Source: Pseudomonas sp. VD-NE ins
GTDB taxonomy: Bacteria; Pseudomonadota; Gammaproteobacteria; Pseudomonadales; Pseudomonadaceae
Reading direction: 5' to 3'
DNA: 64,000 bases
Assembly (NCBI RefSeq): GCF_031882575.1
Contig: NZ_CP134772.1
Span: 2,003,001 to 2,067,000 of the forward strand
Below are positions 26,408-35,387 of the stretch, piece after piece (positions within the stretch are counted from its first letter, which is position 1; each line of letters starts with the position of its first letter). Made by a program: the position numbers and the translations under genes. Under the pieces are notes generated by a model. It worked only from the letters and a program-made list of their open reading frames with translations. It searched no databases and was not told the origin of the DNA.

Positions 26408-26998
26408 TCAGATCAGGTCTTGCGTCAACGCCAGCGTGGCGAAATTGTCCGCCATTATCGCCATTTCGGCTTCCTGCACGACGGCGGCGCTGAGCACGCG
26501 GCCCTTGAACGGCAAGTCACGGGTGGCGCAGGCGTCTTCCACCAGGGTGCAACGGAAACCCAGGTTCTTCGCCGCACGCACGGTGGTGCTGACGCTGGAG
26601 TGGCTCATGAAACCGCAGACGATCAAGTCCAGCGAGCCAAGGTTTTGCAAGCGATCGAGCAACTCGGTGCCATGGAACGCGCTCGGCAGCAGTTTGCCGA
26701 TAATGGTTTCATCGCCCTGCGGCTCGAGGCCGGGGATGAATTCGCCGCGTTCGCCCTGCGGGTCGAACAGGCCACCGACGGTGCCGAGATGACGCACGTG
26801 CACGATCGGCCGACCGGCTGCACGGGCTGCGGCAACCACTTGTTTGATGTTCGCGACGGCCGCGTCCATGCCGCTCAGGGCCAGCGGGCCACTGAGATAT
26901 TCTTTCTGGGCATCGATGATGACCACGGTGGCATGGCTCAGTGTGGCCGCTGCGTAACCGCGACCGCTGAGTTGAAACATCGTTTTTGGAACGGACAT
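26408..26998 (-). CDS. Isochorismatase-fold hydrolase without nucleophilic cysteine
   Basis: 196 residues from ATG 26998 with AAGGAG seven bases before it. Isochorismatase/cysteine-hydrolase fold: VVIIDAQKEYL supplies the catalytic Asp and GDETIIGKLLPSAF the Lys. At the usual cysteine position the sequence is CGFMSHSSVSTTVRAA, with Ser where most relatives of this subgroup have Cys. A cysteine-based amidohydrolase mechanism is therefore unlikely; isochorismatase-like enzymes also lack that Cys. Substrate unknown. Divergent from prmB. Confidence 0.88.
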   Translation of the reverse strand: MSVPKTMFQLSGRGYAAATLSHATVVIIDAQKEYLSGPLALSGMDAAVANIKQVVAAARAAGRPIVHVRHLGTVGGLFDPQGERGEFIPGLEPQGDETIIGKLLPSAFHGTELLDRLQNLGSLDLIVCGFMSHSSVSTTVRAAKNLGFRCTLVEDACATRDLPFKGRVLSAAVVQEAEMAIMADNFATLALTQDLI

Positions 26999-27237
26999 TC
27001 TGGGGCTCCTTGGGGTGGGGCTTTTGCGACATTGTCCTCTGGCTGAGCGGTTCTGTGAATCGCTACCATCGTAGGCACCGTCGTTATTGGCCTGCAGCCT
27101 TGTCAAGTTACACGTTCTGTTCAATGGCCGATGCAAAAAACAGAAAACTCCTACTGTCGGCGCGATGTTTTTCCTGCGTCGTCGTCAGGCGTTTTGGCTG
27201 CTAGAATCGCCAGTCGTTTTTTCTGGAGTTTTGCCCC

Positions 27238-28146
27238 GTGATCACTTCCCGACTTCGTACCCTGCGCGACCACATTCGTTGGGCCGTCAGCCGCTTCCAT
27301 GGGGAGGATCTGTTTTTCGGCCATGGCACCGACAATGCCTGGGATGAAGCGCGACAGCTGGTGCTGGGAGCTTTGCACCTGCCGTGGGAAATCGCCGACA
27401 GCTACCTCGATTGCGCGCTGGAAGACGACGAGCTGGTCAATTTGCAACGCCTGCTCAAGCGTCGCATCGAAGAGCGCATTCCCACCGCTTACCTGTTGGG
27501 TGAAGCCTGGTTCTGCGGCATGTCGTTCATTGTCGACGAGCGCGTGTTGATCCCGCGTTCGCCGATTGGCGAACTGATCGAAAACCGCTTTGCGCCGTGG
27601 ATCGGCACCGAGCCGGCGCGGATTCTTGACCTGTGCACCGGTTCCGGTTGCATCGGTATCGCCTGCGCCTACGAGTTCCAGAACGCCGAAGTGGTGCTGG
27701 CCGATCTGTCGTTCGAGGCGCTGGAAGTGGCCAACCAGAACATCGAGCGGCATGGTGTCGATGAGCGCGTCTACACCGTCCAGGGCGATGGTTTTGACGG
27801 TTTGCCGGGTCAGCGTTTCGACCTGATTGTGTCGAACCCGCCATACGTGGATGCGGAAGACTTCGCTGACATGCCGGACGAGTATCAGCATGAGCCCGAG
27901 CTGGGCCTGGCGTGTGGCGATGATGGTCTGAACCTGGTTCGACGCATGCTTGCTGAAGCGGCCGATCATCTGACCGAGAAAGGCCTGCTGATCGTTGAAG
28001 TGGGCAACAGCCAGGTGCACGTTGACGCGTTGTACCCGGAAGTCGATTTCGCCTGGCTCGAATTCGAGCGCGGCGGGCATGGCGTGTTCATGCTGACGGC
28101 GGAGCAGTGCCGCAACCACCAGGCCCTATTCGCTTCCCGCGTCTAA
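27238..28146 (+). CDS. prmB: Ribosomal protein uL3 glutamine methyltransferase
   Basis: 302 residues, GTG start with TGGAG upstream. A SAM-dependent class I methyltransferase that methylates a glutamine of ribosomal protein L3. The motif I loop [16 protein letters not shown] lies near residue 132 and the amide-binding NPPY near 199, with the PrmB-type N-terminal substrate domain ([18 protein letters not shown]). The length is as expected. It is followed by a GC-rich repeat and then a convergent gene. Confidence 0.96.
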   Translation: MITSRLRTLRDHIRWAVSRFHGEDLFFGHGTDNAWDEARQLVLGALHLPWEIADSYLDCALEDDELVNLQRLLKRRIEERIPTAYLLGEAWFCGMSFIVDERVLIPRSPIGELIENRFAPWIGTEPARILDLCTGSGCIGIACAYEFQNAEVVLADLSFEALEVANQNIERHGVDERVYTVQGDGFDGLPGQRFDLIVSNPPYVDAEDFADMPDEYQHEPELGLACGDDGLNLVRRMLAEAADHLTEKGLLIVEVGNSQVHVDALYPEVDFAWLEFERGGHGVFMLTAEQCRNHQALFASRV

Positions 28147-28155
28147 TCGAGACTG

Positions 28156-28260
28156 ATCGTTCCCACGCTCTGCGTGGGAATGCCTCAATGGACGCTCTGC
28201 GTCCGCTGTTGGGACGCGGAGCGTCCCGGGCTGCATTCCCACGCGGAGCGTGGGAACGAT
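28156..28260. repeat. Opposed GTTCCCACGC repeats
   Basis: ATCGTTCCCACGCTCTGCGTGGGAAT and its reverse-complement relative flank a GGACGC-rich centre with further small inverted repeats. A different REP-like family from the GCTGGC type; a relative recurs near 39896. A single short REP-like unit follows at 28285-28313. Confidence 0.8.
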
Positions 28261-28332
28261 CAAGCACAGGGAAATGCATTCCAAGGTGGGAGCGAGCTTG
28301 CTCGCGAATGGCCGCGACGCGGTTTCAAGCGA

Positions 28333-29124
28333 TCAGCGGTGCGTGGCAATCCAGATCAACAACCCCGCCTGAAACACCGCAAACGCCACCAGACAGGTTA
28401 TCGTGAAGCGCAGCCCGGCATCTTCACGCTTGAACTTGCTGACCTTGTCTTCCTGCTTTTTCAGCTTCACTTCCTGCTCAGCCAGATTCTGTTCGGCTTG
28501 CTGAAGCATCTGCGCCGCTTCAAGAATCTCGACGATCTGCAGCTTCTCGCTGTTCCAGTCGCCGAGCAAATCGCTGACCAACACATCCTTGACGCTGCCC
28601 TTCAAGTGCTGGGCATCGGCGTACACCACATCAAAACCATGCACACGCAGGAAGTGATCGCGACGCAGGCGCGTGTCTTCGTTCAACGCGTCCTTGTTGT
28701 TCAAGTCCATGCCGTCGACGGTGTAGGTCGGCCAGCGTTTTTTCGCCCAATTGATGCCTTGCGCGGCCATGTAACGGCCGATGCCACGGTTCATCGGTTC
28801 GATCTGCAAGCCACTGTCGGGGCCGAAGTGCACACGCTTGGTGGTGTGATCCACCCACACGTCCAGCTGATTCTGCTCTTTGCGCACACGCTGGCCGGGC
28901 AGTTTGATCGCCATGCGCATCAGGCTTTTTTCTTTGCTGTTGCGCTCGGCATAGCCGAATTCGACGAAGCGCAAGGGGCGCCCGCCGGTGTTGCGATCGG
29001 TTTGCAGCGGGGCCAGGCGGAGCATCTTGTGGTGCTCGACGTGGACATCCGCCCACGGCAGCTCGACCGCTGGCGGTGCGTCTTTTTCAGCGGTGGTGTC
29101 GGGTGAAGTCTGGGTATCAGTCAT
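28333..29124 (-). CDS. Tail-anchored coiled-coil hypothetical protein
   Basis: 263 residues starting MTDTQTSPDT. The main domain (about 20-180) carries RPLRFVEFGYAERN and is of no family I know by function. Residues ~190-235 form a Gln/Glu/Lys-rich coiled coil (LQQAEQNLAEQEVKLKKQEDK), and the C-terminus is a single membrane helix (LRFTITCLVAFAVFQAGLLIW), so most of the protein is cytoplasmic and tail-anchored. Convergent with prmB and downstream of the alpha/beta hydrolase gene. Confidence 0.85.
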   Translation of the reverse strand: MTDTQTSPDTTAEKDAPPAVELPWADVHVEHHKMLRLAPLQTDRNTGGRPLRFVEFGYAERNSKEKSLMRMAIKLPGQRVRKEQNQLDVWVDHTTKRVHFGPDSGLQIEPMNRGIGRYMAAQGINWAKKRWPTYTVDGMDLNNKDALNEDTRLRRDHFLRVHGFDVVYADAQHLKGSVKDVLVSDLLGDWNSEKLQIVEILEAAQMLQQAEQNLAEQEVKLKKQEDKVSKFKREDAGLRFTITCLVAFAVFQAGLLIWIATHR

Positions 29125-29151
29125 AACGGCGAGATCCTGTCCAAGCCCTGC

Positions 29152-29179
29152 TTGTCGCCAGCCGTTGCGCTGGCGACAA
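29152..29179. terminator. Inverted repeat between two co-oriented genes
   Basis: Perfect 11-bp arms TTGTCGCCAGC/GCTGGCGACAA around CGTTGC, downstream of the hydrolase gene on the minus strand; it lacks a T-run. Confidence 0.4.
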
Positions 29180-29223
29180 AGACTTATCGGCCGTTTCTGT
29201 CAGGACTAGAGGGCAAACAACCG

Positions 29224-30177
29224 TTAACGGGTGCGAAGTCCGTCAATAAACTCGATGATCTTGCTGCCCAGTTCCGCTGCCAGGGGCAAATTTGGATCCT
29301 TGTACGAAGCCAATTGCCGCTTCATATCGTTGTGGACGATGCGCATGACGTGGTTCATGCCGTCGATCACCGCCAGTTCGGCGTCGGGTTTGGCGGCTTT
29401 CAGCGCCTGCGCATCGCCAACGCCGACCTGCATGTCGTTGCTGCCCTGGACGATCAGCGCCGGCATCTTCAATTGCGCGAAGGCTTTCGCCGGATCCTGA
29501 CGGAACAGCGAAATCAGATACGGCTGCACGCTCGGGCGGAAAATCACCTGCAACGGTTGCGGCACATTGTCATCGGTGTGGCCGGCCTTGAGGCTGTCGA
29601 GCAGTTCGTTACTGCGCAGCATCAGCGGCGGCGGCAGGCTGCGGGCCAGTTGCTCGCGGATCACCTGATCGACCGGGCGGGCGCTGCCGGACAGGGAAAT
29701 CACCGCTGCAGCATCGACTTTCGGCGCGGCGAGGCTGGCAATCAGCGCGCCTTCACTGTGGCCGAGCAGGATCAATTTGCCGAAACGCGGATCGGCCTTG
29801 AGTTTTTGCCCCCACGCCACCGCGTCCGCCGCATAGGCTTCCACCGACAAATTGCGCTCATCCGGCGTCGCCGCCAGGCTCGCCGCAACACCGCGCTTGT
29901 CGTAGCGCACGCTGGCGATGTTGTGTTTGGCCAGCACCCACGCCAGCCGTTTCAAGCTGTCGTTGCGCCCGCCGTCGGGGTTGTTTCCGTCGCGATCCGT
30001 AGGACCTGAGCCAGAAATGATCAGGACAACCGGCACCGGGTTGTCAGATTTTGGCAGCAGCAGCGAACCGAAAAGTTCGCCGGTGCCGGTATCCAAAGTA
30101 ACCGGGCGTTGTAGGACAGTCGCTTGGGCAAAGCCCGTAAACAGGGTAAGACTCAAGATCAAAACTCGCAGCATCAT
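29224..30177 (-). CDS. Secreted alpha/beta hydrolase
   Basis: 317 residues from ATG 30177, chosen because it begins a signal peptide (MMLRVLILSLTLFTGFAQA). The mature protein has the alpha/beta-hydrolase elements: the oxyanion-loop segment ISGSGPTDRDGNN, the nucleophile elbow LLGHSEGALIA, an acid near the end (GSNDMQVGV) and the catalytic His in DGMNHVMRI. It is expected to be periplasmic or exported, acting on an ester or peptide substrate that cannot be named. It is transcribed away from aroC. Confidence 0.9.
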   Translation of the reverse strand: MMLRVLILSLTLFTGFAQATVLQRPVTLDTGTGELFGSLLLPKSDNPVPVVLIISGSGPTDRDGNNPDGGRNDSLKRLAWVLAKHNIASVRYDKRGVAASLAATPDERNLSVEAYAADAVAWGQKLKADPRFGKLILLGHSEGALIASLAAPKVDAAAVISLSGSARPVDQVIREQLARSLPPPLMLRSNELLDSLKAGHTDDNVPQPLQVIFRPSVQPYLISLFRQDPAKAFAQLKMPALIVQGSNDMQVGVGDAQALKAAKPDAELAVIDGMNHVMRIVHNDMKRQLASYKDPNLPLAAELGSKIIEFIDGLRTR

Positions 30178-30307
30178 CACGCCATCATTCGCCAAGGTGC
30201 CGGTTGGACTCGCCAGCACCAATAAGGTTCGAGGATGAACTACTCGGTTAGCCTGCGTATACTGGCGCGCATCACGAATTTGGGTTTGATTTCACGGAGC
30301 GTCCTGC

Positions 30308-31399
30308 ATGTCCGGCAATACCTACGGCAAGTTGTTCACTGTCACCACCGCTGGCGAAAGCCATGGTCCGGCGTTGGTCGCCATTGTCGACGGCTGCCCG
30401 CCGGGCCTGGAGATCTCCCTCGAAGACCTGCAGCGCGACCTCGATCGCCGCAAGCCCGGCACCAGCCGCCACACCACCCAGCGTCAGGAAGCCGACGAAG
30501 TCGAAATCCTCTCTGGCGTGTTCGAAGGGCGCACCACCGGTTGCTCGATCGGCCTGCTGATCCGCAACACTGACCAGAAGTCCAAGGACTACTCGGCGAT
30601 CAAGGATCTGTTCCGCCCGGCCCACGCCGACTACACCTACCACCACAAATACGGCGAGCGCGACTACCGTGGCGGTGGCCGCAGCTCGGCCCGCGAAACC
30701 GCGATGCGCGTGGCGGCCGGTGCGATTGCCAAGAAATACCTGGCCAGCCAAGGCATCGTCATCCGTGGCTACATGAGCCAGCTCGGCCCGATCGAAATCC
30801 CGTTCAAGACCTGGGATTCGGTGGAAGAGAATGCCTTCTTCAGCCCGGATCCGGACAAAGTCCCGGAGCTGGAAGCCTATATGGACCAGTTGCGCCGCGA
30901 CCAAGACTCGGTCGGCGCCAAGATCACCGTTGTCGCCGAAGGTGTGATGCCGGGCCTGGGCGAGCCGATTTTCGACCGCCTCGACGCTGAGCTGGCTCAT
31001 GCGCTGATGAGCATCAACGCGGTCAAAGGCGTGGAAATCGGCGCCGGTTTCGCCTCGGTCGCCCAGCGCGGCACTGAGCACCGCGATGAAATGACCCCGC
31101 AAGGTTTCCTCAGCAATAATGCCGGCGGCATTCTCGGTGGTATTTCTTCCGGTCAGCCGATCGTTGCGCACCTGGCGTTGAAACCGACGTCGAGCATCAC
31201 CACCCCGGGTCGTTCGATCGATATCCACGGCAACCCGGTCGATGTGATCACCAAGGGCCGTCACGACCCGTGCGTCGGCATCCGCGCCACGCCAATTGCC
31301 GAAGCGATGATGGCCATCGTGCTGATGGATCACTTGCTGCGTCACCGTGGCCAGAACGCCGATGTGCGCGTGAGCACGCCGGTGCTGGGTCAGCTTTGA
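30308..31399 (+). CDS. aroC: Chorismate synthase
   Basis: 363 residues. It converts 5-enolpyruvylshikimate-3-phosphate to chorismate with reduced FMN, the last common step of aromatic amino-acid synthesis. Signatures: [20 protein letters not shown] at the start, [30 protein letters not shown] near residue 105, and [17 protein letters not shown] near 270. GGAG lies eight bases before the ATG. Length typical. The MFS transporter gene follows after 31 bp and may be co-transcribed. Confidence 0.98.
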   Translation: MSGNTYGKLFTVTTAGESHGPALVAIVDGCPPGLEISLEDLQRDLDRRKPGTSRHTTQRQEADEVEILSGVFEGRTTGCSIGLLIRNTDQKSKDYSAIKDLFRPAHADYTYHHKYGERDYRGGGRSSARETAMRVAAGAIAKKYLASQGIVIRGYMSQLGPIEIPFKTWDSVEENAFFSPDPDKVPELEAYMDQLRRDQDSVGAKITVVAEGVMPGLGEPIFDRLDAELAHALMSINAVKGVEIGAGFASVAQRGTEHRDEMTPQGFLSNNAGGILGGISSGQPIVAHLALKPTSSITTPGRSIDIHGNPVDVITKGRHDPCVGIRATPIAEAMMAIVLMDHLLRHRGQNADVRVSTPVLGQL

Positions 31400-31430
31400 T
31401 GGCGGGCTCTAAAGCCGTCGCGGCATAACC

Positions 31431-32576
31431 GTGGCGGCGCTCCCTTACTGGCGGCTGTCCAGTTTCTATCTGTTCTATTTCGCCTTGCTCGGTTCGACAG
31501 CGCCGTTTCTGGCGCTGTACTTCGACCACCTCGGCTTCAGTCCGGCGCGGATTGGTGAGCTGGTTGCGATCCCGATGCTGATGCGCTGTGTGGCGCCGAA
31601 CATCTGGGGCTGGCTCGGCGATTACACCGGCAAACGCCTGGCCATCGTGCGTTTTGGCGCCGTGTGCACACTGCTGACCTTCTCGTTGATTTTCGTCAGC
31701 AAGACCTACGCCTGGCTGGCGATGGTCATGGCTCTGCACGCATTCTTCTGGCACGCGGTGCTGCCGCAATTCGAAGTGATTACGCTGGCGCATTTGCAGG
31801 GGCAGACCTCGCGTTACAGCCAGATCCGGCTGTGGGGTTCGATCGGTTTCATCATCACCGTGGTGGTGCTCGGCCGATTGTTCGAATGGCTGAGCCTTGA
31901 TATCTACCCGGCAGCGCTGGTGTTGATCATGGCCGGCATCGTGCTCAGCAGTCTGTGGGTGCCGAATGCGCAACCGCCGCAAGGCAATCGGCCGAACGGC
32001 GAGGGCTTTCTCAAACAGCTGCGCAATCCCGGCGTGCTGGCGTTTTACGGTTGCGTGGCGTTGATGCAGATGAGCCACGGCCCGTATTACACCTTTCTGA
32101 CCCTGCACCTTGAACGGCTCGGCTACACACGCGGCACGATCGGTATGCTCTGGGCCGTGGGAGTCGTCGCCGAAGTGCTGATGTTTATGGCAATGAGCCG
32201 GATTCTCGCGCGGTTTTCCCTGCGCCGGGTGCTGATGGCGAGTTTTCTGCTGGCGGCGCTGCGCTGGTTGCTGCTAGGTTCGTTCGCCGAGTTTCTCTGG
32301 GTGCTGTTGTTCGCGCAGATTCTGCACGCGGCGACCTTCGGCAGTTTTCACGCCGCTGCCATCGCCTTCGTGCAACGTAGCTTCGGCGCCCGCCAGCAAG
32401 GGCAGGGCCAGGCGTTGTACGCCGCACTGGCCGGCACCGGCGGTGCGCTTGGCGCGTTGTATTCCGGTTACAGCTGGAATGCCCTCGGCGCGACATTGAC
32501 CTTTAGTATTGCCAGTCTCGCGGCGCTCGCTGCTGCCGTTATCATTGCCACACGTATGCAAGAGGACAGGCCATGA
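31431..32576 (+). CDS. MFS transporter (LacY/HcaT-like)
   Basis: 381 residues from a GTG start. About twelve membrane segments are visible, beginning LSSFYLFYFALLGSTAPFLALYF; the first-half RIGELVAIPMLMRCVAPNIWGWLGD loop and the TSRYSQIRLWGSIGFI segment place it with the MFS_1-like/HcaT branch. The substrate is not evident. The stop overlaps the mtnB start (ATGA), so it is translationally coupled to the methionine-salvage genes and may transport a related thiosugar or organic acid (inference). Confidence 0.9.
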   Translation: MAALPYWRLSSFYLFYFALLGSTAPFLALYFDHLGFSPARIGELVAIPMLMRCVAPNIWGWLGDYTGKRLAIVRFGAVCTLLTFSLIFVSKTYAWLAMVMALHAFFWHAVLPQFEVITLAHLQGQTSRYSQIRLWGSIGFIITVVVLGRLFEWLSLDIYPAALVLIMAGIVLSSLWVPNAQPPQGNRPNGEGFLKQLRNPGVLAFYGCVALMQMSHGPYYTFLTLHLERLGYTRGTIGMLWAVGVVAEVLMFMAMSRILARFSLRRVLMASFLLAALRWLLLGSFAEFLWVLLFAQILHAATFGSFHAAAIAFVQRSFGARQQGQGQALYAALAGTGGALGALYSGYSWNALGATLTFSIASLAALAAAVIIATRMQEDRP

Positions 32577-33199
32577 GCCTTACGCGTGAACAACTCGCCC
32601 AGCAAATCGTCGACGCCGGGCGCTTTCTTTATGGTCGCGGCTGGTCGCCGGCCACCAGCAGCAATTACTCGACGCGCCTGTCGCCGAGCGAAGCGCTGCT
32701 GACCGTGTCCGGCAAGCACAAGGGCCAGTTGGGCCTGGACGATGTGCTCGCCACCGATCTTTCCGGCAACAGCCTGGAGCCGGGCAAAAAGCCGTCCGCC
32801 GAAACCCTGCTGCACACTCAGCTTTATAGCTGGCGGCCGGAGATCGGCGCAGTGCTGCACACCCATTCGGTGAATGCCACGGTGCTGTCGCGCCTGACCC
32901 CTGAAGACTTTATCGAGTTCGAAGACTACGAATTGCAAAAGGCCTTCAGCGGCATCTCGACCCACGAATCGCCGGTGCGCGTGCCGATTTTCGACAACGA
33001 TCAGGACATTGCGCGCCTCGCCGCCAAGGTGCAGCCTTGGCTCGACGCCCATCCCGATTGCGTCGGTTATCTGATTCGCGGCCACGGCCTCTACACCTGG
33101 GGCGCGCAGATGAACGACGCGCTGCGACAAATCGAGGCCTTTGAATTTCTGTTTGAATGCGAGTTGAAAACCCGCAGCGTCATGAACCGCCAAGGCTGA
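32573..33199 (+). CDS. mtnB: Methylthioribulose-1-phosphate dehydratase
   Basis: 208 residues of the class II aldolase/MtnB family. It dehydrates 5-methylthioribulose-1-phosphate in the methionine salvage pathway. RGWSPATSSNYSTRLS near residue 20 and the zinc ligands in AVLHTHSVNATVLSR (about 95-98) and GHGLYTWG (about 165) are present. It overlaps the MFS gene by four bases and is followed by mtnD and mtnC in pathway order. Confidence 0.96.
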   Translation: MSLTREQLAQQIVDAGRFLYGRGWSPATSSNYSTRLSPSEALLTVSGKHKGQLGLDDVLATDLSGNSLEPGKKPSAETLLHTQLYSWRPEIGAVLHTHSVNATVLSRLTPEDFIEFEDYELQKAFSGISTHESPVRVPIFDNDQDIARLAAKVQPWLDAHPDCVGYLIRGHGLYTWGAQMNDALRQIEAFEFLFECELKTRSVMNRQG

Positions 33200-33293
33200 C
33201 TTCACCGGAAGTAGCCCATTTGCCTGATGAAATGCTGTGCCCGACCGGTCTGCAAGAACCGGACGGCAAGGCCGATACCGAGGAATTGCCCCA

Positions 33294-33839
33294 ATGAGCA
33301 GCCTGTCCGTCTATCACGTCTCAAGCCCCGAGATTCCTAACAAAGTGCTGACCCACTTTGAAGACATCGCCTCGACCCTGGCCGAGCAGGGCGTGCGCTT
33401 CGACCGCTGGCAAGCCGCCGCAAAGATCCAGCCCGGCGCCACGCAGGAAGAAGTGATCAGCGCTTATAAAGAACAGATCGACAAACTGATGACCGAGCGC
33501 GGTTATATCACCGTCGACGTCATCAGTCTGAACAGCGATCACCCGCAAAAAGCCGAACTGCGCGCCAAGTTCCTTGAAGAACACCGCCATGCCGAAGACG
33601 AAGTACGCTTTTTCGTTGCTGGCCGTGGCCTGTTTACTCTGCACATCGACGATTACGTCTACGCCGTACTGTGCGAGAAGAACGATCTGATCTCGGTGCC
33701 GGCCGGCACCAAGCACTGGTTCGACATGGGCGAGCACCCGCACTTCGTGGCGATCCGCCTGTTCAACAACCCTGAAGGCTGGGTTGCCAACTTCACCGGC
33801 GAAGACATCGCTGGTCGTTTCCCGCGACTGGAGGACTGA
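33294..33839 (+). CDS. mtnD: Acireductone dioxygenase
   Basis: 181 residues from ATG 33294, which has GAGGAA eight bases upstream; the reading from 33237 is only an open extension. A cupin enzyme that splits acireductone with oxygen to ketomethylthiobutyrate (Fe form) or a shunt product (Ni form). Metal ligands sit in [18 protein letters not shown] (two His and a Glu) and in [10 protein letters not shown] (third His). Confidence 0.97.
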   Translation: MSSLSVYHVSSPEIPNKVLTHFEDIASTLAEQGVRFDRWQAAAKIQPGATQEEVISAYKEQIDKLMTERGYITVDVISLNSDHPQKAELRAKFLEEHRHAEDEVRFFVAGRGLFTLHIDDYVYAVLCEKNDLISVPAGTKHWFDMGEHPHFVAIRLFNNPEGWVANFTGEDIAGRFPRLED

Positions 33840-33843
33840 TTCG

Positions 33844-34527
33844 ATGTCGATCAAAGCCATTGTCACTGACATCGAAGGCACCACCAGCGCGGTCAGTTTT
33901 GTGTTTGACGTGCTGTTTCCCTACGCGGCCAAACATTTGCCGGATTTCGTTCGGCAGAACGCCGAACGCGCCGATGTTGCTGAGCAACTCGACGCCGTAC
34001 GCCGTGACAGCAATGCACCGCAGGCGGATGTTGAACGGGTTGTTGAAATTCTCTTGAGCTGGATCGAGGAAGATCGCAAAGCCACGCCACTCAAGGCCTT
34101 GCAAGGCATGGTCTGGGCCCAGGGTTATCACGCCGGACAGTTGAAGGGGCATGTTTATCCGGACGCCGTTGAAGCGCTGCGACGCTGGCATGCGGCCGGT
34201 TATCAACTGTTTGTGTACTCGTCGGGGTCGATTCAGGCGCAGAAACTGATTTTCGGCTGCTCGGAGGCGGGGGATCTGACGCCACTGTTCAGCGGCTATT
34301 TCGACACGACTTCGGGGCCTAAGCGTGAGGCGCAGTCGTACACCAATATTCAGCAAGCCATTGGCGTCGCGCCCGAGGAAATTCTATTCCTCTCAGACAT
34401 CGTCGAGGAACTCGACGCCGCGCAAGCAGCCGGTCTGCAAACCTGCGGCCTGGCCCGCGAAGGCGGCGAGCTGGGCAGCCACATCACCGTCGACACCTTC
34501 ACCGGAATAGAACCCGAAGCTTTCTGA
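33844..34527 (+). CDS. mtnC: Enolase-phosphatase E1
   Basis: 227 residues from ATG 33844, with GGAGG nine bases upstream and overlapping the end of mtnD. A HAD-superfamily enzyme that enolises and dephosphorylates diketomethylthiopentyl phosphate to acireductone, the substrate of MtnD. The DxD-type nucleophile motif is [25 protein letters not shown] and [12 protein letters not shown] are the later HAD motifs. Last gene of mtnBDC; mtnA and mtnK are not in this window. Confidence 0.97.
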   Translation: MSIKAIVTDIEGTTSAVSFVFDVLFPYAAKHLPDFVRQNAERADVAEQLDAVRRDSNAPQADVERVVEILLSWIEEDRKATPLKALQGMVWAQGYHAGQLKGHVYPDAVEALRRWHAAGYQLFVYSSGSIQAQKLIFGCSEAGDLTPLFSGYFDTTSGPKREAQSYTNIQQAIGVAPEEILFLSDIVEELDAAQAAGLQTCGLAREGGELGSHITVDTFTGIEPEAF

Positions 34528-34540
34528 TCCACACAATCCC

Positions 34541-34625
34541 TGTAGGAGCTGCGGAACGCTGCGATCTTTTGATCCTGATCTTCAAAAACAAGATCAAAAG
34601 ATCGCAGCGTTCCGCAGCTCCTACA
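34541..34625. repeat. Opposed TGTAGGAGCTGCGG repeats
   Basis: TGTAGGAGCTGCGGAACGCTGCGATCTTTTGATC and its reverse complement around a short centre, after mtnC. Same family as the pair at 40938. Confidence 0.85.
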
Positions 34626-34656
34626 AAAAGTTAGCGATCGCAGTAAAGATCGCGCA

Positions 34657-34702
34657 CAAAAAAAACAGGCCGTGAAGCGAGAGCTCCACGGCCTGTTTTG
34701 TT
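34657..34702. terminator. Bidirectional terminator
   Basis: A11 run, ACAGGCCGTG/CACGGCCTGT stem and a TTTTGTTT tail between the convergent mtnC and DUF3509 genes. Confidence 0.85.
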
Positions 34703-34718
34703 TAAAGCGGTTTAAGCG

Positions 34719-34997
34719 TTACAGCGAGTGATAAGTCGGCAGGGCAAAACGCTGCTGGCTCTGCAGCATGGCAATTTGCGGCAGTTCACTGGCTTGTTCA
34801 GCCAGGTCGCGGCGAATGGCACTGATCGCCCACGACAGTTGGTCGCCGGCATGCAGTTGTTGATAAGTCAGTGCGCGTTTAAACACTTTGCCGTCGCTGC
34901 TACGCAGAGTCAGCAGGATCCCGCCATCGGGACGTGGCGCAGTGGTGACGTCGAAGTTGGAGAACAGGGAGGTAAATTTTTCTTGGATCAGGCTCAT
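34719..34997 (-). CDS. DUF3509-type small protein
   Basis: 92 residues from ATG 34997 with GGAG nine bases upstream. A soluble protein matching, by eye, the small Pseudomonas DUF3509 family: LIQEKFTSLFSNFDV at the N-terminus, then GGILLTLRSSDGKVFKRALTYQQL. Function unknown in the whole family. Convergent with mtnC. Confidence 0.8.
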   Translation of the reverse strand: MSLIQEKFTSLFSNFDVTTAPRPDGGILLTLRSSDGKVFKRALTYQQLHAGDQLSWAISAIRRDLAEQASELPQIAMLQSQQRFALPTYHSL

Positions 34998-35387
34998 GTC
35001 TTTCAGCTCCGTATGCACTTGAATGGCAAGCATGCAGAGGAGGTTGCAGCGATTGTGCCAGCATTTGAAAATAATAAATCCCTTTAAAATCAATAACTTA
35101 TAAATTTAGAAAATTTCAGGCGTCGTGCAAACTGCATGAATGGCCATCGTGCATCCTGCATTTTGCGGGATCGTTGTCCAATCCACGGAACCAATCGCCA
35201 ACCCGGTGATCACCGCAGCCGCCGGTCGATCCGCGGATACAAAACATTGCAAAAACCGCGTGTACACCGTGAGAAGCGCTGACGTATTTTCGATCTCGAC
35301 CCACGCTCGCACGCGTCGGTTGCTTCAAGCCAAAGCCCGAAAAATAAAAACATCGACCTGCACGTCAAGGTCGAACGGGGAGCTTCC
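34998..35387. other. Intergenic region upstream of acyl-CoA synthetase
   Basis: 390 bp between divergent genes. It is AT-rich near 35060-35110, where promoters are likely, and there is no supported gene. Confidence 0.5.
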
